From assembly GCA_964563135.1 (NCBI GenBank), contig CAZLWV010000024.1:1-64000 (forward strand): a stretch of DNA of 64,000 bases, read 5' to 3'. Under the pieces are notes generated by a model. That model was given only the letters and a program-made list of their open reading frames with translations. It was not told the origin of the DNA and did no database searches. The position numbers were made by a program, and so were the translations under genes. This DNA comes from JAAYAY01 sp964563135. Lineage in GTDB: Bacteria > Planctomycetota > Planctomycetia > Pirellulales > Thermoguttaceae. Shown piece after piece: positions 8,607 to 18,046 of this stretch; positions within the stretch are counted from its first letter, which is position 1; the number at the start of each line of letters is the position of its first letter.

Positions 8607-10466
8607 TCAGAAAAGCCCCAGGTAGCGAAAGGCGTCTGGAAGCCATCCCATGGGGATGATCTCCATGGGCCGCAATCGCAGACGGGCACGGCGGTCCAGC
8701 TTCCGCTCGGCGCTGTGAGCTGCGCTGACAAGTCGCGGATCCGCATGCGCGTCGTTCTGGACTGCCAGGAAGTCGGTCCGTGCCGCGCCGGCGTCGCCGC
8801 GATCGGCGGCCAGGCGTCCACGAAGATAACGGGCAATGACCGCACGGCGAGGATCGCAATCCTGATCCGCGGCGCGGTCGACGGCGCTCCTGGCCCGATC
8901 GAATCGGCCGGCCCGGATCTCCATCATCGCCCATGACAGATCAAGGGCCGGATCATCCAGGTGCGCGGCCGCAGATCCAAGCAGATCCGCGGCAGCCAGG
9001 GCGTCGTTGCGATATTCAAAGGCGATGCGCGCGGCGATCACCATCTGTCGGGCCTCGGCCAACCCCGGCGCGTCGGCACCGCGGGGAGAGGGCGTGAGCA
9101 GCTCCAGCGGCGCCTCCGCAAGGGCCTGCGGATCCAGGGCGTCGCTGGTCGGCAACGCGACAAAAGGCCTGTGCGATGCCGGTGCGCAACCAACGGCAAC
9201 GTAAACCGTCTGCGAGTCGGGACACCAGATGGAGCTGGAGACCGTGTGCGTTGCCGCCACGACATTCGGGAAACAGCGAGCCTTTCCGCTTCCAGGATCG
9301 ATCGTGTCGCCCAGAATGGCTGCCGCGCCTGCTGCGTCGAGACTGCCGCCAGCCGCGTCGATGAGCGTCCGGATCCGCTCGGCACGAGAACTCGAATCCT
9401 CGGTGAAAACCGAGATGGTTGTCAGTTGATGGGGCAACATCGCCGGCTGCGTCCAATGGTTGGTGGTGATATGGACATCCCCCTGGCCAGACCGCCTGGC
9501 AACCGCCCCGCTGCACAGCTCGAAGGTGGAGGCCTGACGCTCGCGCGCCGACACGATGTGATAGTTCCAGCCGGCGGCGGGACGTACCTTGTCAAGCAGG
9601 GCGGCCGCCTCCTGGACGGTGCTGGCCCGACGCAGCACTTCCTGCCCCGCCAGGAACGCCGGAATCCCCATCTCCGACACCGTGCTGGCCGGAACCGAGT
9701 GGACACCCACGAACAACCCGTGTTCGTTCATCCCGCAGACGCCCGCAATATGGAACCCCGCCGAGGTGATGGTCATGTAGCGGTTACTGCCGTCTGTGGG
9801 CTCGTAATAGACGACGGTCGGACAGATGTCGTAACAACCGTTGAGCGGATAATCGGTGTTGCGGCCGATGATCATCTCACCGTTCTGCGTGGCCGACCCC
9901 CATGCGGCAAACGAGCTGCACTGCGGCGCGCCCCCGGCGGCCTTTGCTTCGGTAAGGCCGAGCAGAACCTGGGCGGTTTCCGGACCCACCACGGCACGCA
10001 TGATGGTCGTCACCGGGACATGACAACCCTCCGACAGTCCGTAGATTTCGCCGAGGTGCTGGAGCCGCGAGCCCCCCTGATAGATCAAACCGCTCCGCAG
10101 GATCGGTTCCGAAATGCACTTGTCCGCATACCAACCTACCACGGCCGACAAGAGGCCGTTGCCAAGGCTGTTGCGGATCGCATTGCGGGCAATCAGGCTT
10201 GCCTGCCGGAGATTGCTGCGGGCGATCTCCGTCTCGACGAGTCGCCCGTGCTGGAACGCCATTTCGAACGGGTCGCCACACACTCGGAGCACGCGAATAC
10301 CGTCGCGGTGCCAAAGCCTGGCCCGATCAAACGACGCCCCTCCGTCAGGTGTGGGCTCCACCCGAGCATCATAGAGTGCATGGTAACGCCGACGGAGCTC
10401 CTCCGGAGCCCGGTCGCGGACGACCCGACGTCGGAAAGCGTGCCGAAGCAGTGCGATGAATTTCAT
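8607..10466 (-). CDS. C45-family (acyl-CoA:6-APA acyltransferase-like) Ntn hydrolase
   Basis: 619 aa. The central part resembles the C45 peptidase / isopenicillin-N acyltransferase-like Ntn fold: the candidate nucleophile is the Cys in APQCSSFAAW (about residue 182), followed by GRNTDYPL, TSAGFHIAGVCGMNEHGLFV and ITTNHW. In classical members autoproteolysis exposes the Cys; whether this one is processed is unknown. The C-terminal about 150 residues are helical and TPR-like. Linear amides are the usual substrates; the actual one is unknown. The N-terminus has no clear signal peptide. It is convergent with sudA, 4 bp apart. Confidence 0.78.
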   Translation of the reverse strand: MKFIALLRHAFRRRVVRDRAPEELRRRYHALYDARVEPTPDGGASFDRARLWHRDGIRVLRVCGDPFEMAFQHGRLVETEIARSNLRQASLIARNAIRNSLGNGLLSAVVGWYADKCISEPILRSGLIYQGGSRLQHLGEIYGLSEGCHVPVTTIMRAVVGPETAQVLLGLTEAKAAGGAPQCSSFAAWGSATQNGEMIIGRNTDYPLNGCYDICPTVVYYEPTDGSNRYMTITSAGFHIAGVCGMNEHGLFVGVHSVPASTVSEMGIPAFLAGQEVLRRASTVQEAAALLDKVRPAAGWNYHIVSARERQASTFELCSGAVARRSGQGDVHITTNHWTQPAMLPHQLTTISVFTEDSSSRAERIRTLIDAAGGSLDAAGAAAILGDTIDPGSGKARCFPNVVAATHTVSSSIWCPDSQTVYVAVGCAPASHRPFVALPTSDALDPQALAEAPLELLTPSPRGADAPGLAEARQMVIAARIAFEYRNDALAAADLLGSAAAHLDDPALDLSWAMMEIRAGRFDRARSAVDRAADQDCDPRRAVIARYLRGRLAADRGDAGAARTDFLAVQNDAHADPRLVSAAHSAERKLDRRARLRLRPMEIIPMGWLPDAFRYLGLF

Positions 10467-10974
10467 GGTGCTGCGAGTGGGTGTTCATACGGCGCAGCGT
10501 CATTCCCCAACTCGGCTGCGAACAGCGAATCGGGGAATTCTACGCAGGATTCAACAAGAGCCGATGCCCGGATCATCCCAGGCGCCCCATTATTCTAAAC
10601 GCATTCATCAGACACGAGAGCGCCACCCACAACACCACGCTCCTCTTGCCAACACTTCCCGGGCGACCAGCCCGCTCGGCCTGCCGGGCAGGAGGGCCGA
10701 CAGCCGCCCCCCCCTGACGAAGGTACTGGGTTTGCCGTGAACCAGGCTTCAGCGAGCGGCTGAAGGAAGCGGAAATCGTAAATTCCCTGCCCGCGGGGGA
10801 CCGCCGCGTCTTGTCCGGACCCTGCCGGGGTTTTCAGATTCGGCGCGGAATTCAAATGCGGCTGGGCTCACTTCCTGATCGTGCAGCGGAGCGCAACAAC
10901 CCGATCACTGGGCTCACCTTCCCCCAATCCCCCTCTTTCGCCATAATGCTTCCGGTCTGAAGGAGAAGGAACCT
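10467..10974. other. Intergenic region before the STAS gene
   Basis: 508 bp upstream of both the leftward C45 gene and the rightward STAS gene, so it must hold promoters for both. No clear sigma-70 hexamers or coding signal were found. A GC-rich inverted motif (CCCGGGCGA...GGCCTGCCGGGC) lies about 10660-10695. Confidence 0.35.
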
Positions 10975-11328
10975 ATGGCACGCGAACCTTTCTTTGACGC
11001 TCGCATGGTGGATGGCCATATTCTGGCCGTGCTCCTCCGGGGCAGTCTCGACTCGACGACGACCGACGAGTTCGATCGGGAAATCCAAAAACACCTCGAT
11101 GCTGGCCATTCCAGGATCATCATCGATTGCCGATATCTGGACAACTTGTCAAGCATGGGCATCGGCCGACTCGTCGCGCTGCAAACGAAACTGCGCCGAA
11201 AGGGGGGAGCCGTGAAGCTGGCGTCGATCTGCGGACCGGCGGCCGAGGCGATCAAGCTTGTGGGCCTCGGCAAGATCCTCGATATCTACGGCGATCTGGA
11301 GTTCGCCCGCGAGTCGTTTTACGCCTAG
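10975..11328 (+). CDS. STAS-domain protein, anti-sigma-factor-antagonist type
   Basis: 117 aa, one STAS domain across almost the whole length, as in SpoIIAA/RsbV. The pattern ILAVLLRGSLDSTTTDEF, IIIDCRYLDNLSSMGIGRLV places candidate phospho-acceptor serines in NLSSMG. Such proteins bind anti-sigma factors or similar kinases and are switched by phosphorylation. No kinase/phosphatase partner is adjacent; the next gene is an AAA+ ATPase beyond a palindromic repeat. The ATG at 10975 has AAGGAGAAGGAA upstream, a strong ribosome-binding site. Confidence 0.87.
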   Translation: MAREPFFDARMVDGHILAVLLRGSLDSTTTDEFDREIQKHLDAGHSRIIIDCRYLDNLSSMGIGRLVALQTKLRRKGGAVKLASICGPAAEAIKLVGLGKILDIYGDLEFARESFYA

Positions 11329-11330
11329 TC

Positions 11331-11440
11331 CTAGTGCTCTGTCACAGCCAGGAATTGGGATCGAAACTGCGAAACGACTCGGCGATTGTCGCATGATTCT
11401 ACGCCACTGGTCCCAATATCAAGCTGTGACAAAGCACTAG
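11331..11440 (+). repeat. 110-bp palindromic MITE-like repeat, copy 1
   Basis: The unit starts CTAGTGCTCTGTCACAG and ends with the inverted CTGTGACAAAGCACTAG (one mismatch over 17 bp), giving terminal inverted repeats of a small non-autonomous element. The reverse complement of copy 2 at 52287-52396 aligns over the full 110 bp at roughly 80% identity, with an identical 29-bp core (about 11379-11407). It sits in the gap between the STAS and AAA+ genes and carries no gene. Confidence 0.85.
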
Positions 11441-11538
11441 GGGCGCAAAGCTGCCGGGTGTCCGACGAATATCAGGACGGCCGTACCAGGGATCCGCCGG
11501 TTTCCTGGGGCCCGCAAAGCTTCACGACAGGCTGCCCC

Positions 11539-13026
11539 ATGAAGAAAGAAGAACTTGAACTCCTCATCCGGGCCAGGAATCCGATCATTTCGATCGAAAC
11601 GCCCGACGAGCCTCGGGCGGTGCAAATCGTGCGAGAGGTCACAGCGGAGATGAACCGGCCCTTGGCGGAGTGGTCGGTTACGGATGGATTGGTCACTTCG
11701 CCTCCCGCCGCCCGCAGCGAGCTGGTCAAACCGGGGGCGATCCTCCCTGCCCTCCGTTACTTGCGGGATTCGTCGTACCCGATCGTCTACCTCTTCAAAG
11801 ATATCGCGCCGCTTTGCGCCGATGCCCAGGTGGCACGATTCCTTCGTGATCTCTACTTCTCACCCGATTCGCGTCTCTGGACTCTCATTCTTGTGGATTC
11901 CGGTGCTCTGCGTGCGGAATCGCGCCGCCTGACGGTGCCGTTCGATGTGGGATGGCCCGACGAACAGGAGATGAAAGAGGTGGTCCAAGCGGCACTGAGC
12001 ACTGCTGCGGAACGCGGGTTGACCGACATCAACGTGAGGCTCAGCAACCGGCAGATGGACCAGCTCGTCCAGATGCTGCGCGGGTTGACGGCCTCAGAGG
12101 CGGGTCGGCTCGTGGCGGCTGCCGTGCACGACGACAACGTTCTCGATGCCGACGACCTCAATCGGGTCATGGACGCCAAACGCAATCGATTGAGCACGAC
12201 CGGTTGCCTCGAGGCGATGGTTGCCGACATCGCTCCAGAGGATATCGGTGGGCTGAGCAACCTGAAGAAATGGCTCAACCAGCGCCGGGGGGGATTTCAA
12301 TCGGCCGCCAGGAAGTTCGGCCTCGATCCCCCGCGAGGGATCTTGCTCCTCGGTGTCCAGGGCTGCGGCAAGAGTCTGTGTGCGAAGGTCGTGGCCAGCG
12401 CCTGGCGGATGCCGCTGTTGCGGATGGACCCCGGCGTGCTCTACCAGAAGTTCATTGGCGAGAGCGAGGCCCGACTCCGGGAGGCCCTCGCCCAGGCCGA
12501 GTCCCTCGCTCCGGTCGTGCTGTGGATCGATGAGATCGAGAAGGCGTTTGCCTCCGCCGGTTCAAATACGGCCGATGGCGGCCTGTCGCAGCGCATGTTC
12601 GGCACGCTCCTTTCCTGGATGCAGGATCATCGCCACCCGATCTTCATGATCGCTACAGCCAACAACATCTCGGATCTCCCTCCCGAGCTCATGCGCAAAG
12701 GCCGGTTCGACGAGATCTTCTTCATCGACTTGCCCAAGGAACGGTATCGCAAGACAATCTTCGCAATCCACCTCCGCCGCCGCGGCCGCGACAAGGATCA
12801 GTTCGATCTCGATCGCCTGGCCAAGGCCACAGAAGGTTTCACCGGCGCAGAGATCGAACAAGCGATCCTCTCGGGCATGTACTGTGCCTACTCCGAGGGG
12901 CAGGAGTTCGTCACGGAACACGTTCTCGAGGCGATCGACAAGACACGCCCTCTGTCGGTCGTCATGCACGAATCCATCCAGAGCCTCCGCGTCTGGGCAG
13001 CCAACCGTTGCGTTCCGGCCGATTAG
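11539..13026 (+). CDS. AAA+ ATPase of the Ycf46 type
   Basis: 495 aa. The N-terminal about 240 residues (starting KKEELELLIRARNPIISIET) match the Ycf46-specific region; the AAA+ module follows with Walker A GVQGCGKSLCAK, Walker B VVLWIDEIEKAF, sensor ATANN and the arginine-finger region MRKGRFDEIFFIDLP, then a small helical lid. Ycf46 proteins are cytosolic; in cyanobacteria they are linked to inorganic carbon use, elsewhere unknown. The ATG at 11539 was preferred because the conserved part starts there; longer in-frame sequence runs into the 110-bp repeat. It is convergent with trmL and the stop codons overlap. Confidence 0.85.
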   Translation: MKKEELELLIRARNPIISIETPDEPRAVQIVREVTAEMNRPLAEWSVTDGLVTSPPAARSELVKPGAILPALRYLRDSSYPIVYLFKDIAPLCADAQVARFLRDLYFSPDSRLWTLILVDSGALRAESRRLTVPFDVGWPDEQEMKEVVQAALSTAAERGLTDINVRLSNRQMDQLVQMLRGLTASEAGRLVAAAVHDDNVLDADDLNRVMDAKRNRLSTTGCLEAMVADIAPEDIGGLSNLKKWLNQRRGGFQSAARKFGLDPPRGILLLGVQGCGKSLCAKVVASAWRMPLLRMDPGVLYQKFIGESEARLREALAQAESLAPVVLWIDEIEKAFASAGSNTADGGLSQRMFGTLLSWMQDHRHPIFMIATANNISDLPPELMRKGRFDEIFFIDLPKERYRKTIFAIHLRRRGRDKDQFDLDRLAKATEGFTGAEIEQAILSGMYCAYSEGQEFVTEHVLEAIDKTRPLSVVMHESIQSLRVWAANRCVPAD

Positions 13027-13514
13027 TCGTCAAGGTCGGCCGGCATGCTCCCGGTCGCCACCAGTTGCCGCCGGACCTCAAATGCCACGATCCCGGCACT
13101 CACCGAAAGGTTCAGGCACCGTGCTGCCGGCCGCATGGGGATCTGCCGGCAGCGGTCCGGATCGCTATCGAGCAACCATTGCGGCAGCCCGCGCGATTCG
13201 CTGCCGAAGACCAGGGCCTCCCCAAACCGGAAGTCCGCGGTCGTGTAGTCCCTCGTTCCCGTCTTCGTGAGAAACCAGGGCCGGAAATCACCCATCGCCT
13301 CGAGCAAGCTCTTCCAGTCGTCCACGACTTCCCAGTCGAGATACTCCCAGTAGTCGAGCCCCGCCCGCCGAATGTACTTGTCGTCCAGTCGAAATCCCAG
13401 CGGCCGGACCAGCCACAGCTTCGCGCCCAACGCTACGCACGTCCGGCCGATCGCACCTGTGTTGTGGGGAATTTCCGGTTGATAGAGAACAATATGGAAC
13501 GGCGGCTCGGACAT
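13023..13514 (-). CDS. trmL: tRNA (cytidine(34)-2'-O)-methyltransferase
   Basis: 163 aa, SPOUT fold of the SpoU/TrmL group. N-terminal HIVLYQPEIPHNTGAIGRTC holds motif 1 with the conserved Asn/Arg; FGSESRGLP is motif 2; CLNLSVSAGIVAFEVRRQ is motif 3, forming the trefoil-knot SAM site. TrmL methylates the ribose of the wobble base of tRNA-Leu isoacceptors. Length and motifs are typical. The 3' end overlaps the stop of the convergent ATPase gene by 3 bp. Confidence 0.92.
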   Translation of the reverse strand: MSEPPFHIVLYQPEIPHNTGAIGRTCVALGAKLWLVRPLGFRLDDKYIRRAGLDYWEYLDWEVVDDWKSLLEAMGDFRPWFLTKTGTRDYTTADFRFGEALVFGSESRGLPQWLLDSDPDRCRQIPMRPAARCLNLSVSAGIVAFEVRRQLVATGSMPADLDD

Positions 13515-13670
13515 AGTAGGGCAGGAATGGCGCGGCGGTATGACGTGTCGGCTGGTAGACTGCGAAAACGTCGCACGGGAAGACTACCCCCGTAGAGCGT
13601 CAGGAAGAAACGACCGAAACAATCGATTTTCCCCGATCTTCCCTGCCTTTTCAATCCGGTTTCCCGACTG

Positions 13671-14288
13671 CTACTGCCCAAAAACCGCACGCATACAGAT
13701 CTTCGACCAGGTTTCAAATCCGTCGAGGTCGGCAAGGATATCCTCGACGGGGCGGAATCCGCAGTCGATAATCTCCGATTCCCGCGGATGGACCAGAGGT
13801 GCCTCCACCTCGAACAGGTGCACCACGCCAAGGTGAACCCGCCCCACCTCTGTTTCATCGTCGTTGATCAACCCCACTTGCCGGTCAACATAGGCAGTCT
13901 CGATCGCGACTTCCTCCTCCAGTTCCCGACGCATACCTTCGGCGTACGGGCACCCGTTGGTGCACGCGTCGGTCGATGCGATATGGCCGCCGATCCCCAC
14001 GCTGTGCTTCCGATGAAGCCGCCCCTCGCCCTGACCGGTGCCGCGGGTGTACTGGAGAACTCGCCGCCTGCCGGCTCGGTCGCGGTGGCAGAAGATCACG
14101 TACGGAATGAGTTGCTTGAAACCTGGATCCGTTTCCACCTCGTTGCGAGGACGGTAGCTGGTATTGTCCGGACTGAGGAGGTCCGGGAGGTAACGGGCGA
14201 CTTCGCCGCAAAATCCCTGAAAATGGCCGATTCTGTGGAACAACTCCGTCGGCACGACCAGCACTCGCTCGGTGGCTGCTTCAGACAC
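13671..14288 (-). CDS. Nudix-like hydrolase (phosphoesterase), divergent
   Basis: 205 aa. The region GIGGHIASTD...GMRRELEEEV (about residues 97-126) corresponds to a Nudix box with the glycine start and the REL-EE metal-binding core, but the spacing between them is longer than the classical 23-residue box because of a Cys-containing insert (DACTNGCPYAEG). The N-terminal half (VVPTELFHRIGHFQGFC) is specific to this subgroup. Substrate unknown. It lies just downstream of queA on the same strand (104 bp). Confidence 0.72.
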   Translation of the reverse strand: MSEAATERVLVVPTELFHRIGHFQGFCGEVARYLPDLLSPDNTSYRPRNEVETDPGFKQLIPYVIFCHRDRAGRRRVLQYTRGTGQGEGRLHRKHSVGIGGHIASTDACTNGCPYAEGMRRELEEEVAIETAYVDRQVGLINDDETEVGRVHLGVVHLFEVEAPLVHPRESEIIDCGFRPVEDILADLDGFETWSKICMRAVFGQ

Positions 14289-14392
14289 GCTCGCCTTCCT
14301 TTCGTCAACACGGCAATCCGATCGTGGTCAAACTCGCCAGAGTCTTGCCTGCCGTACGCTCAACCACAGGTCCATTCGTCCGGCCCCGTCTG

Positions 14393-15439
14393 TCAGACAA
14401 TCAGCATGGCGTCCCCATAGCTGTAGAATCGATACTCTTCGCGGATGGCTTCTTCGTAGGCCCGCATGATCAGATCGTCGCCACCGAACGTTCTCACAAG
14501 CACCAGAAGGGTCGTTCGCGGCAGATGGAAGTTGGTCATCATCGCGTCGACGGCCTTGAAATGGTAGGGGGGCCGGATGAACAGGTTCGTATCGCCGCAG
14601 AACGGCCGCAGAGTACCATCCGCAGCAGCGGTCTCCAAAAGGCGAACCGAGGTTGTGCCGACCGCGACAATCCGTCCGCCACTTTGGCGGCAATCGAGAA
14701 TCCGATCGACCGCAGATGACTCCAGACAGCCCCATTCATGGTGCATTTCGTGTTGGCTGAGCCAGTCCGCTTCAATGGGCCTGAAGGTGCCCATACCCAC
14801 GTGGAGCGTGACGTGAACGATGCCGATCCCTCGGGACTGGAGCTTCGAGAGCAGCGTCTCGGTGAAATGGAGCCCCGCGGTTGGGGCAGCCACGGCACCA
14901 GGCGCGCGGGCATAGATCGTCTGGTAGTTCCGCCGATCCGACTCAACCATCTGACCTTTGCGAATGTAGGGAGGGAGCGGTACCCTGCCGACGCGATCCA
15001 GAATCGCAAAGGCGGCCTCGTCCGATCTTGGTCGGACCACCCAAACCCCACCCGGTTCCTTGCCGCCCATCTCCAACTCAACCTCTTCGGTTCCCTCGGC
15101 ATTTACCACCGTCACGGTCTCACCCGGCGCCAGGCGGCCTCGGGTCTTGCAGAGAATTCGCCAGAGCCCGGCTGGGCTTGCCTCGAGAAACAACCCCTCC
15201 CAACGGCCGCGGGTCTGGGTCCGAAAACCCACCAGCCGCGCCGGCACTACCCGCGTATCGTTCAGGACGAGGCAGTCCCCCTCCCGCAGAAGGTTGGGCA
15301 GGTCGCGCACATGATTGTGCGACAACGAGTTGCGCTGACGATCTACCACCAGCAGACGGGCGTTGCTTCGGACCACGAGCGGGGATTGGGCAACCAATTC
15401 CTTCGGCAAGTCGTAGTCATACTGACCGATATCATCCAT
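14393..15439 (-). CDS. queA: S-adenosylmethionine:tRNA ribosyltransferase-isomerase
   Basis: 348 aa, full length for QueA. Conserved blocks are YDLPKELVAQSPL, LREGDCLVLNDTRVVPARL, AAPTAGLHFTETLL, HVTLHVGMGTFRPIE, EWGCLESSAVDRI and the C-terminal NFHLPRTTLLVLVRTFGG. QueA transfers the ribosyl moiety of SAM to 7-aminomethyl-7-deazaguanine in tRNA, the penultimate step of queuosine synthesis in the cytosol. No other queuosine gene is adjacent. Confidence 0.96.
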   Translation of the reverse strand: MDDIGQYDYDLPKELVAQSPLVVRSNARLLVVDRQRNSLSHNHVRDLPNLLREGDCLVLNDTRVVPARLVGFRTQTRGRWEGLFLEASPAGLWRILCKTRGRLAPGETVTVVNAEGTEEVELEMGGKEPGGVWVVRPRSDEAAFAILDRVGRVPLPPYIRKGQMVESDRRNYQTIYARAPGAVAAPTAGLHFTETLLSKLQSRGIGIVHVTLHVGMGTFRPIEADWLSQHEMHHEWGCLESSAVDRILDCRQSGGRIVAVGTTSVRLLETAAADGTLRPFCGDTNLFIRPPYHFKAVDAMMTNFHLPRTTLLVLVRTFGGDDLIMRAYEEAIREEYRFYSYGDAMLIV

Positions 15440-15693
15440 CGTGTTTTGATCGATCCTGACCGGTGAGGGAGCTTTCGTCGCCAGGAGACAGACCTTCGGC
15501 TGCGGTGTTCGATTCCGGGGCGGGATTCATCCAGTACACCCGGGGATTGTCGTCAGCGGCATATACTCCGTTTTGCGGGGATCTGCTCGCCTGATGTTTA
15601 CCGCAAGTTCTCCACTGAGTATAAGCTTCCCCGCGTAATGGCGGCAGAGCCCTGATCCGAAGTCGTTTCTGCACACCCTCCCTGAGTATTCCC

Positions 15694-16824
15694 ATGTGGC
15701 CGATCCGCGTGGCCTTGTGTATCACTGACCTCGACGTGGGTGGAGCAGAACGATGCCTGCAACATCTGGCACTTGGGCTGGATCGGGGTCGTTTTGATCC
15801 GGCGGTGTACTGCCTGGCGCCGCGCCCCGACAATCCACGTGCGTCATGTGTGGAACCACTTGAAAGGGCCGGAATTCCGGTCCATTGCCTTGGCGCTCGC
15901 AGTTTCCCCCAGTTCCCGGTGACTCTCTACCGACTCCGGAGACTGCTGGCCCAGCAGCGTGCTGAGATACTCCAGACATTCCTGTTTCACGCCAACTTCG
16001 TGGGCCGCCTGGCGGGGCGTCTTGCCGGAGTTGCCCGAATTACCTCCGGGATTCGAGTCGCTGAGAAACATGCCGGTTGGCATCTGTGGCTCGATCGCTG
16101 GACGCAGAGGCTAGTCGATCAGCATGTATGCGTCAGCAAAGCCGTGGCCGCCTACTCCGTTCACCGGACCGGCCTGCCGGCGGATCGCGTGGTCGTGATC
16201 CCCAACGGGATCGACACGGCGGTTCAAGCCGCTACTGAAGCCGATCTACGCGAACTGGGAATTCCACCCGCGCGGCGGGTGGTGACGTTCATCGGCCGAC
16301 TTGAGCCGCAGAAGGGCCTTCCCTGGCTGCTGGAGACCGCCCGTGAGTGGCTCCCTCGTGTCGCCGACGCGGACCTGCTGGTCGTCGGCAGCGGCAGGCA
16401 ACGAGGGATGCTTGAACGCCTCGCTCGGGACTTTGGGATGGCGGACCGAGTCCATTTTGCCGGGTGGCGTCCCGACGTGCCCGAGATCCTTGCGGCGAGC
16501 GACCTGTTGGTCCTGCCATCAAAATGGGAAGGGATGCCCAATGTGGTCCTGCAGGCAATGGCTTGCGGAATGCCCGTGATGGCAACCGAGGCAGAGGGCA
16601 CGAGGGAGTTGCTCGGGGACCAGACCGGCCCCCAGACGGCACCCTATGGAGAAACGCAAGTCTTTTCCGAAAAACTGGTTACGATTATGTCCAGCCCCTC
16701 GCTCGCCGCGAGTCTGGGTCGCGCAAACCGGCTTCGAGCCGCCAATGAGTTCTCGCTGGGCGGCATGGTCCGCGCTTACGAGGATCTGTGGGAGAGCCTC
16801 GTACGGCCACAAACAGCCGGCTAG
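15694..16824 (+). CDS. Glycosyltransferase family 4 (GT-B) protein
   Basis: 376 aa. N-terminal acceptor domain begins with LCITDLDVGGAERCLQHLA, the usual GT4 opening. The C-terminal donor domain has VVTFIGRLEPQKGLPWLLET and the EX7E-type element KWEGMPNVVLQAMACGMPV that binds the nucleotide-sugar. It probably adds a sugar to a surface polysaccharide or lipid; acceptor unknown. No transmembrane segments are evident. The ATG at 15694 was taken because the conserved fold starts immediately. The gene stands alone, 200 bp before mraZ. Confidence 0.9.
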   Translation: MWPIRVALCITDLDVGGAERCLQHLALGLDRGRFDPAVYCLAPRPDNPRASCVEPLERAGIPVHCLGARSFPQFPVTLYRLRRLLAQQRAEILQTFLFHANFVGRLAGRLAGVARITSGIRVAEKHAGWHLWLDRWTQRLVDQHVCVSKAVAAYSVHRTGLPADRVVVIPNGIDTAVQAATEADLRELGIPPARRVVTFIGRLEPQKGLPWLLETAREWLPRVADADLLVVGSGRQRGMLERLARDFGMADRVHFAGWRPDVPEILAASDLLVLPSKWEGMPNVVLQAMACGMPVMATEAEGTRELLGDQTGPQTAPYGETQVFSEKLVTIMSSPSLAASLGRANRLRAANEFSLGGMVRAYEDLWESLVRPQTAG

Positions 16825-16935
16825 TTTTTTTCTTTTGAAATCTTGCGGCAACGCGAATCGGCGGAAGTCTGCACCGTGCTTGACACTTCGTTCGGAACCG
16901 AGGCCGTAAACGGTCGATCTGGAAAGACGAGCCTG

Positions 16936-16963
16936 TTGACGTTTGGGAGGAAGCGGCTATTCT
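16936..16963 (+). promoter_or_regulatory. Sigma-70-type promoter of mraZ
   Basis: TTGACG (16936-16941) and TATTCT (16958-16963) are separated by 16 bp. The -10 box is immediately followed by the MraZ boxes, the arrangement expected for an autoregulated mraZ promoter. Confidence 0.55.
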
Positions 16964-16997
16964 TGGGGCTTTGTGGGACTGAGTGGGGATATTTGGT
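16964..16997 (+). promoter_or_regulatory. Four MraZ operator boxes with 10-bp period
   Basis: TGGG at 16964, 16974 and 16984 and a degenerate TGGT at 16994 are spaced exactly 10 bp apart, so they lie on one face of the helix. This matches the known MraZ binding pattern of TGGG repeats spaced by one helical turn upstream of mraZ. Repression of the mraZ-rsmH unit by MraZ is inferred. Confidence 0.75.
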
Positions 16998-17026
16998 GAA
17001 AGACTGATCCAGCGCGGACCACGGAC

Positions 17027-17476
17027 ATGCTTCTTACCGGAACATTCTCGCGCTCGATCGATGAAAAACTACGCGTGGCGATTCCAAAGCGTCTCCGAGA
17101 GGCGTTGGCGTGCGGGTCTGGCGGGGTGCTGTATGTGGCGCCTTCGACCGACCGATCGCTGGCGATTTACACGGAAGAATCGTTTGGCCAACTCGCGGAG
17201 CGTTTGAGGAGGTCTTCACCCACAGAGCAGCACGTGCGGGCATTTACGAGGTTGTTCTTCGCCGCCGCGCAGCAGGTTGAGCTTGACACTCAAGGGCGGA
17301 TTCGCATTCCGAGCGATCTGTCGCAGATGGCCGGGCTGCAGAAAGAGGTGTTTTTGTTGGGTATCCAGGATCACATCGAGATATGGTCATCCGAACGATG
17401 GCAGGCGTATCTGGTCGACAAACAAGCCCGTTTTGACGAGATTGCCGAAGCTGCCTTCGGCTCGTTGGATCAGTAG
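17027..17476 (+). CDS. mraZ: Transcriptional regulator MraZ
   Basis: 149 aa with two AbrB-like SpoVT halves: LTGTFSRSIDEKLRVAIPKR (residues 2-21) and QVELDTQGRIRIPSDLSQ (about 83-100). MraZ is a ring-forming DNA-binding protein that represses the division/cell-wall cluster, including itself. It is followed by rsmH as in most bacteria, but after an unusual 570-bp gap. The ATG at 17027 lies 30 bp after the last operator box. Confidence 0.93.
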   Translation: MLLTGTFSRSIDEKLRVAIPKRLREALACGSGGVLYVAPSTDRSLAIYTEESFGQLAERLRRSSPTEQHVRAFTRLFFAAAQQVELDTQGRIRIPSDLSQMAGLQKEVFLLGIQDHIEIWSSERWQAYLVDKQARFDEIAEAAFGSLDQ

Positions 17477-18046
17477 CAGGACTACCACGAGGAAGCAATC
17501 CACAGAACAGGAGAATTCGCTGTGCCAAGGCAGGTGGGGGAGCACCATCCAGTTCGCTTTTTCCTGCCAAATTCCGCATGAGGTTCACATAAGGGTCGTC
17601 CGTCCGTTCGCCTGGCGCTGGAAGCGTTGATCGAGTGTCACCGGCCACCGCGACACTCTGTCGGTTCGGGACAACTTGCCCCCGAATTGGCTTCCTGCGA
17701 GTTGAGAGGCCAGGACACTCTCAACTGCGAAGCGGGCCCATCGTCGCCTTCGCCGACCAAGGGACCGCAAGCACTCGACCTCACTCGGGCTCATGGACGT
17801 CGCCTGAGGTTCGAGTGCCTTTCTGCAAAAAACACAAGGAATCATCATTCAATTCTCACCTGCCAGTGGGATGGCCGTTTCGTCGGTATCCCCTTGCATG
17901 AGCGACCCTGCCCATCTACCGTGGGTTTCTGGTATGCGCTGCCGCAGATCGAGTGCGGCACGTCTCTCTGCCAACCGGTACGGTCGGTTTTCCACACGCT
18001 GTGCCCACCGGCCCGGTACCTCCCGAAAGATGCTCCGCAGGTTTCA
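17477..18046. other. 570-bp gap between mraZ and rsmH
   Basis: In most bacteria mraZ and rsmH abut. Here the gap holds no protein I can support: the rsmH frame remains open upstream, but the translated sequence is Cys/Arg/Ser-rich and has no RsmH character. A separate rsmH promoter or a long leader is possible; nothing definite is seen. Confidence 0.35.

Noticed and set aside
17627..18046. A 140-residue N-terminal extension of RsmH
   Set aside because: RsmH proteins begin near HIPVLLDEV; the extension is Cys/Arg/Ser-rich and begins with TTG.
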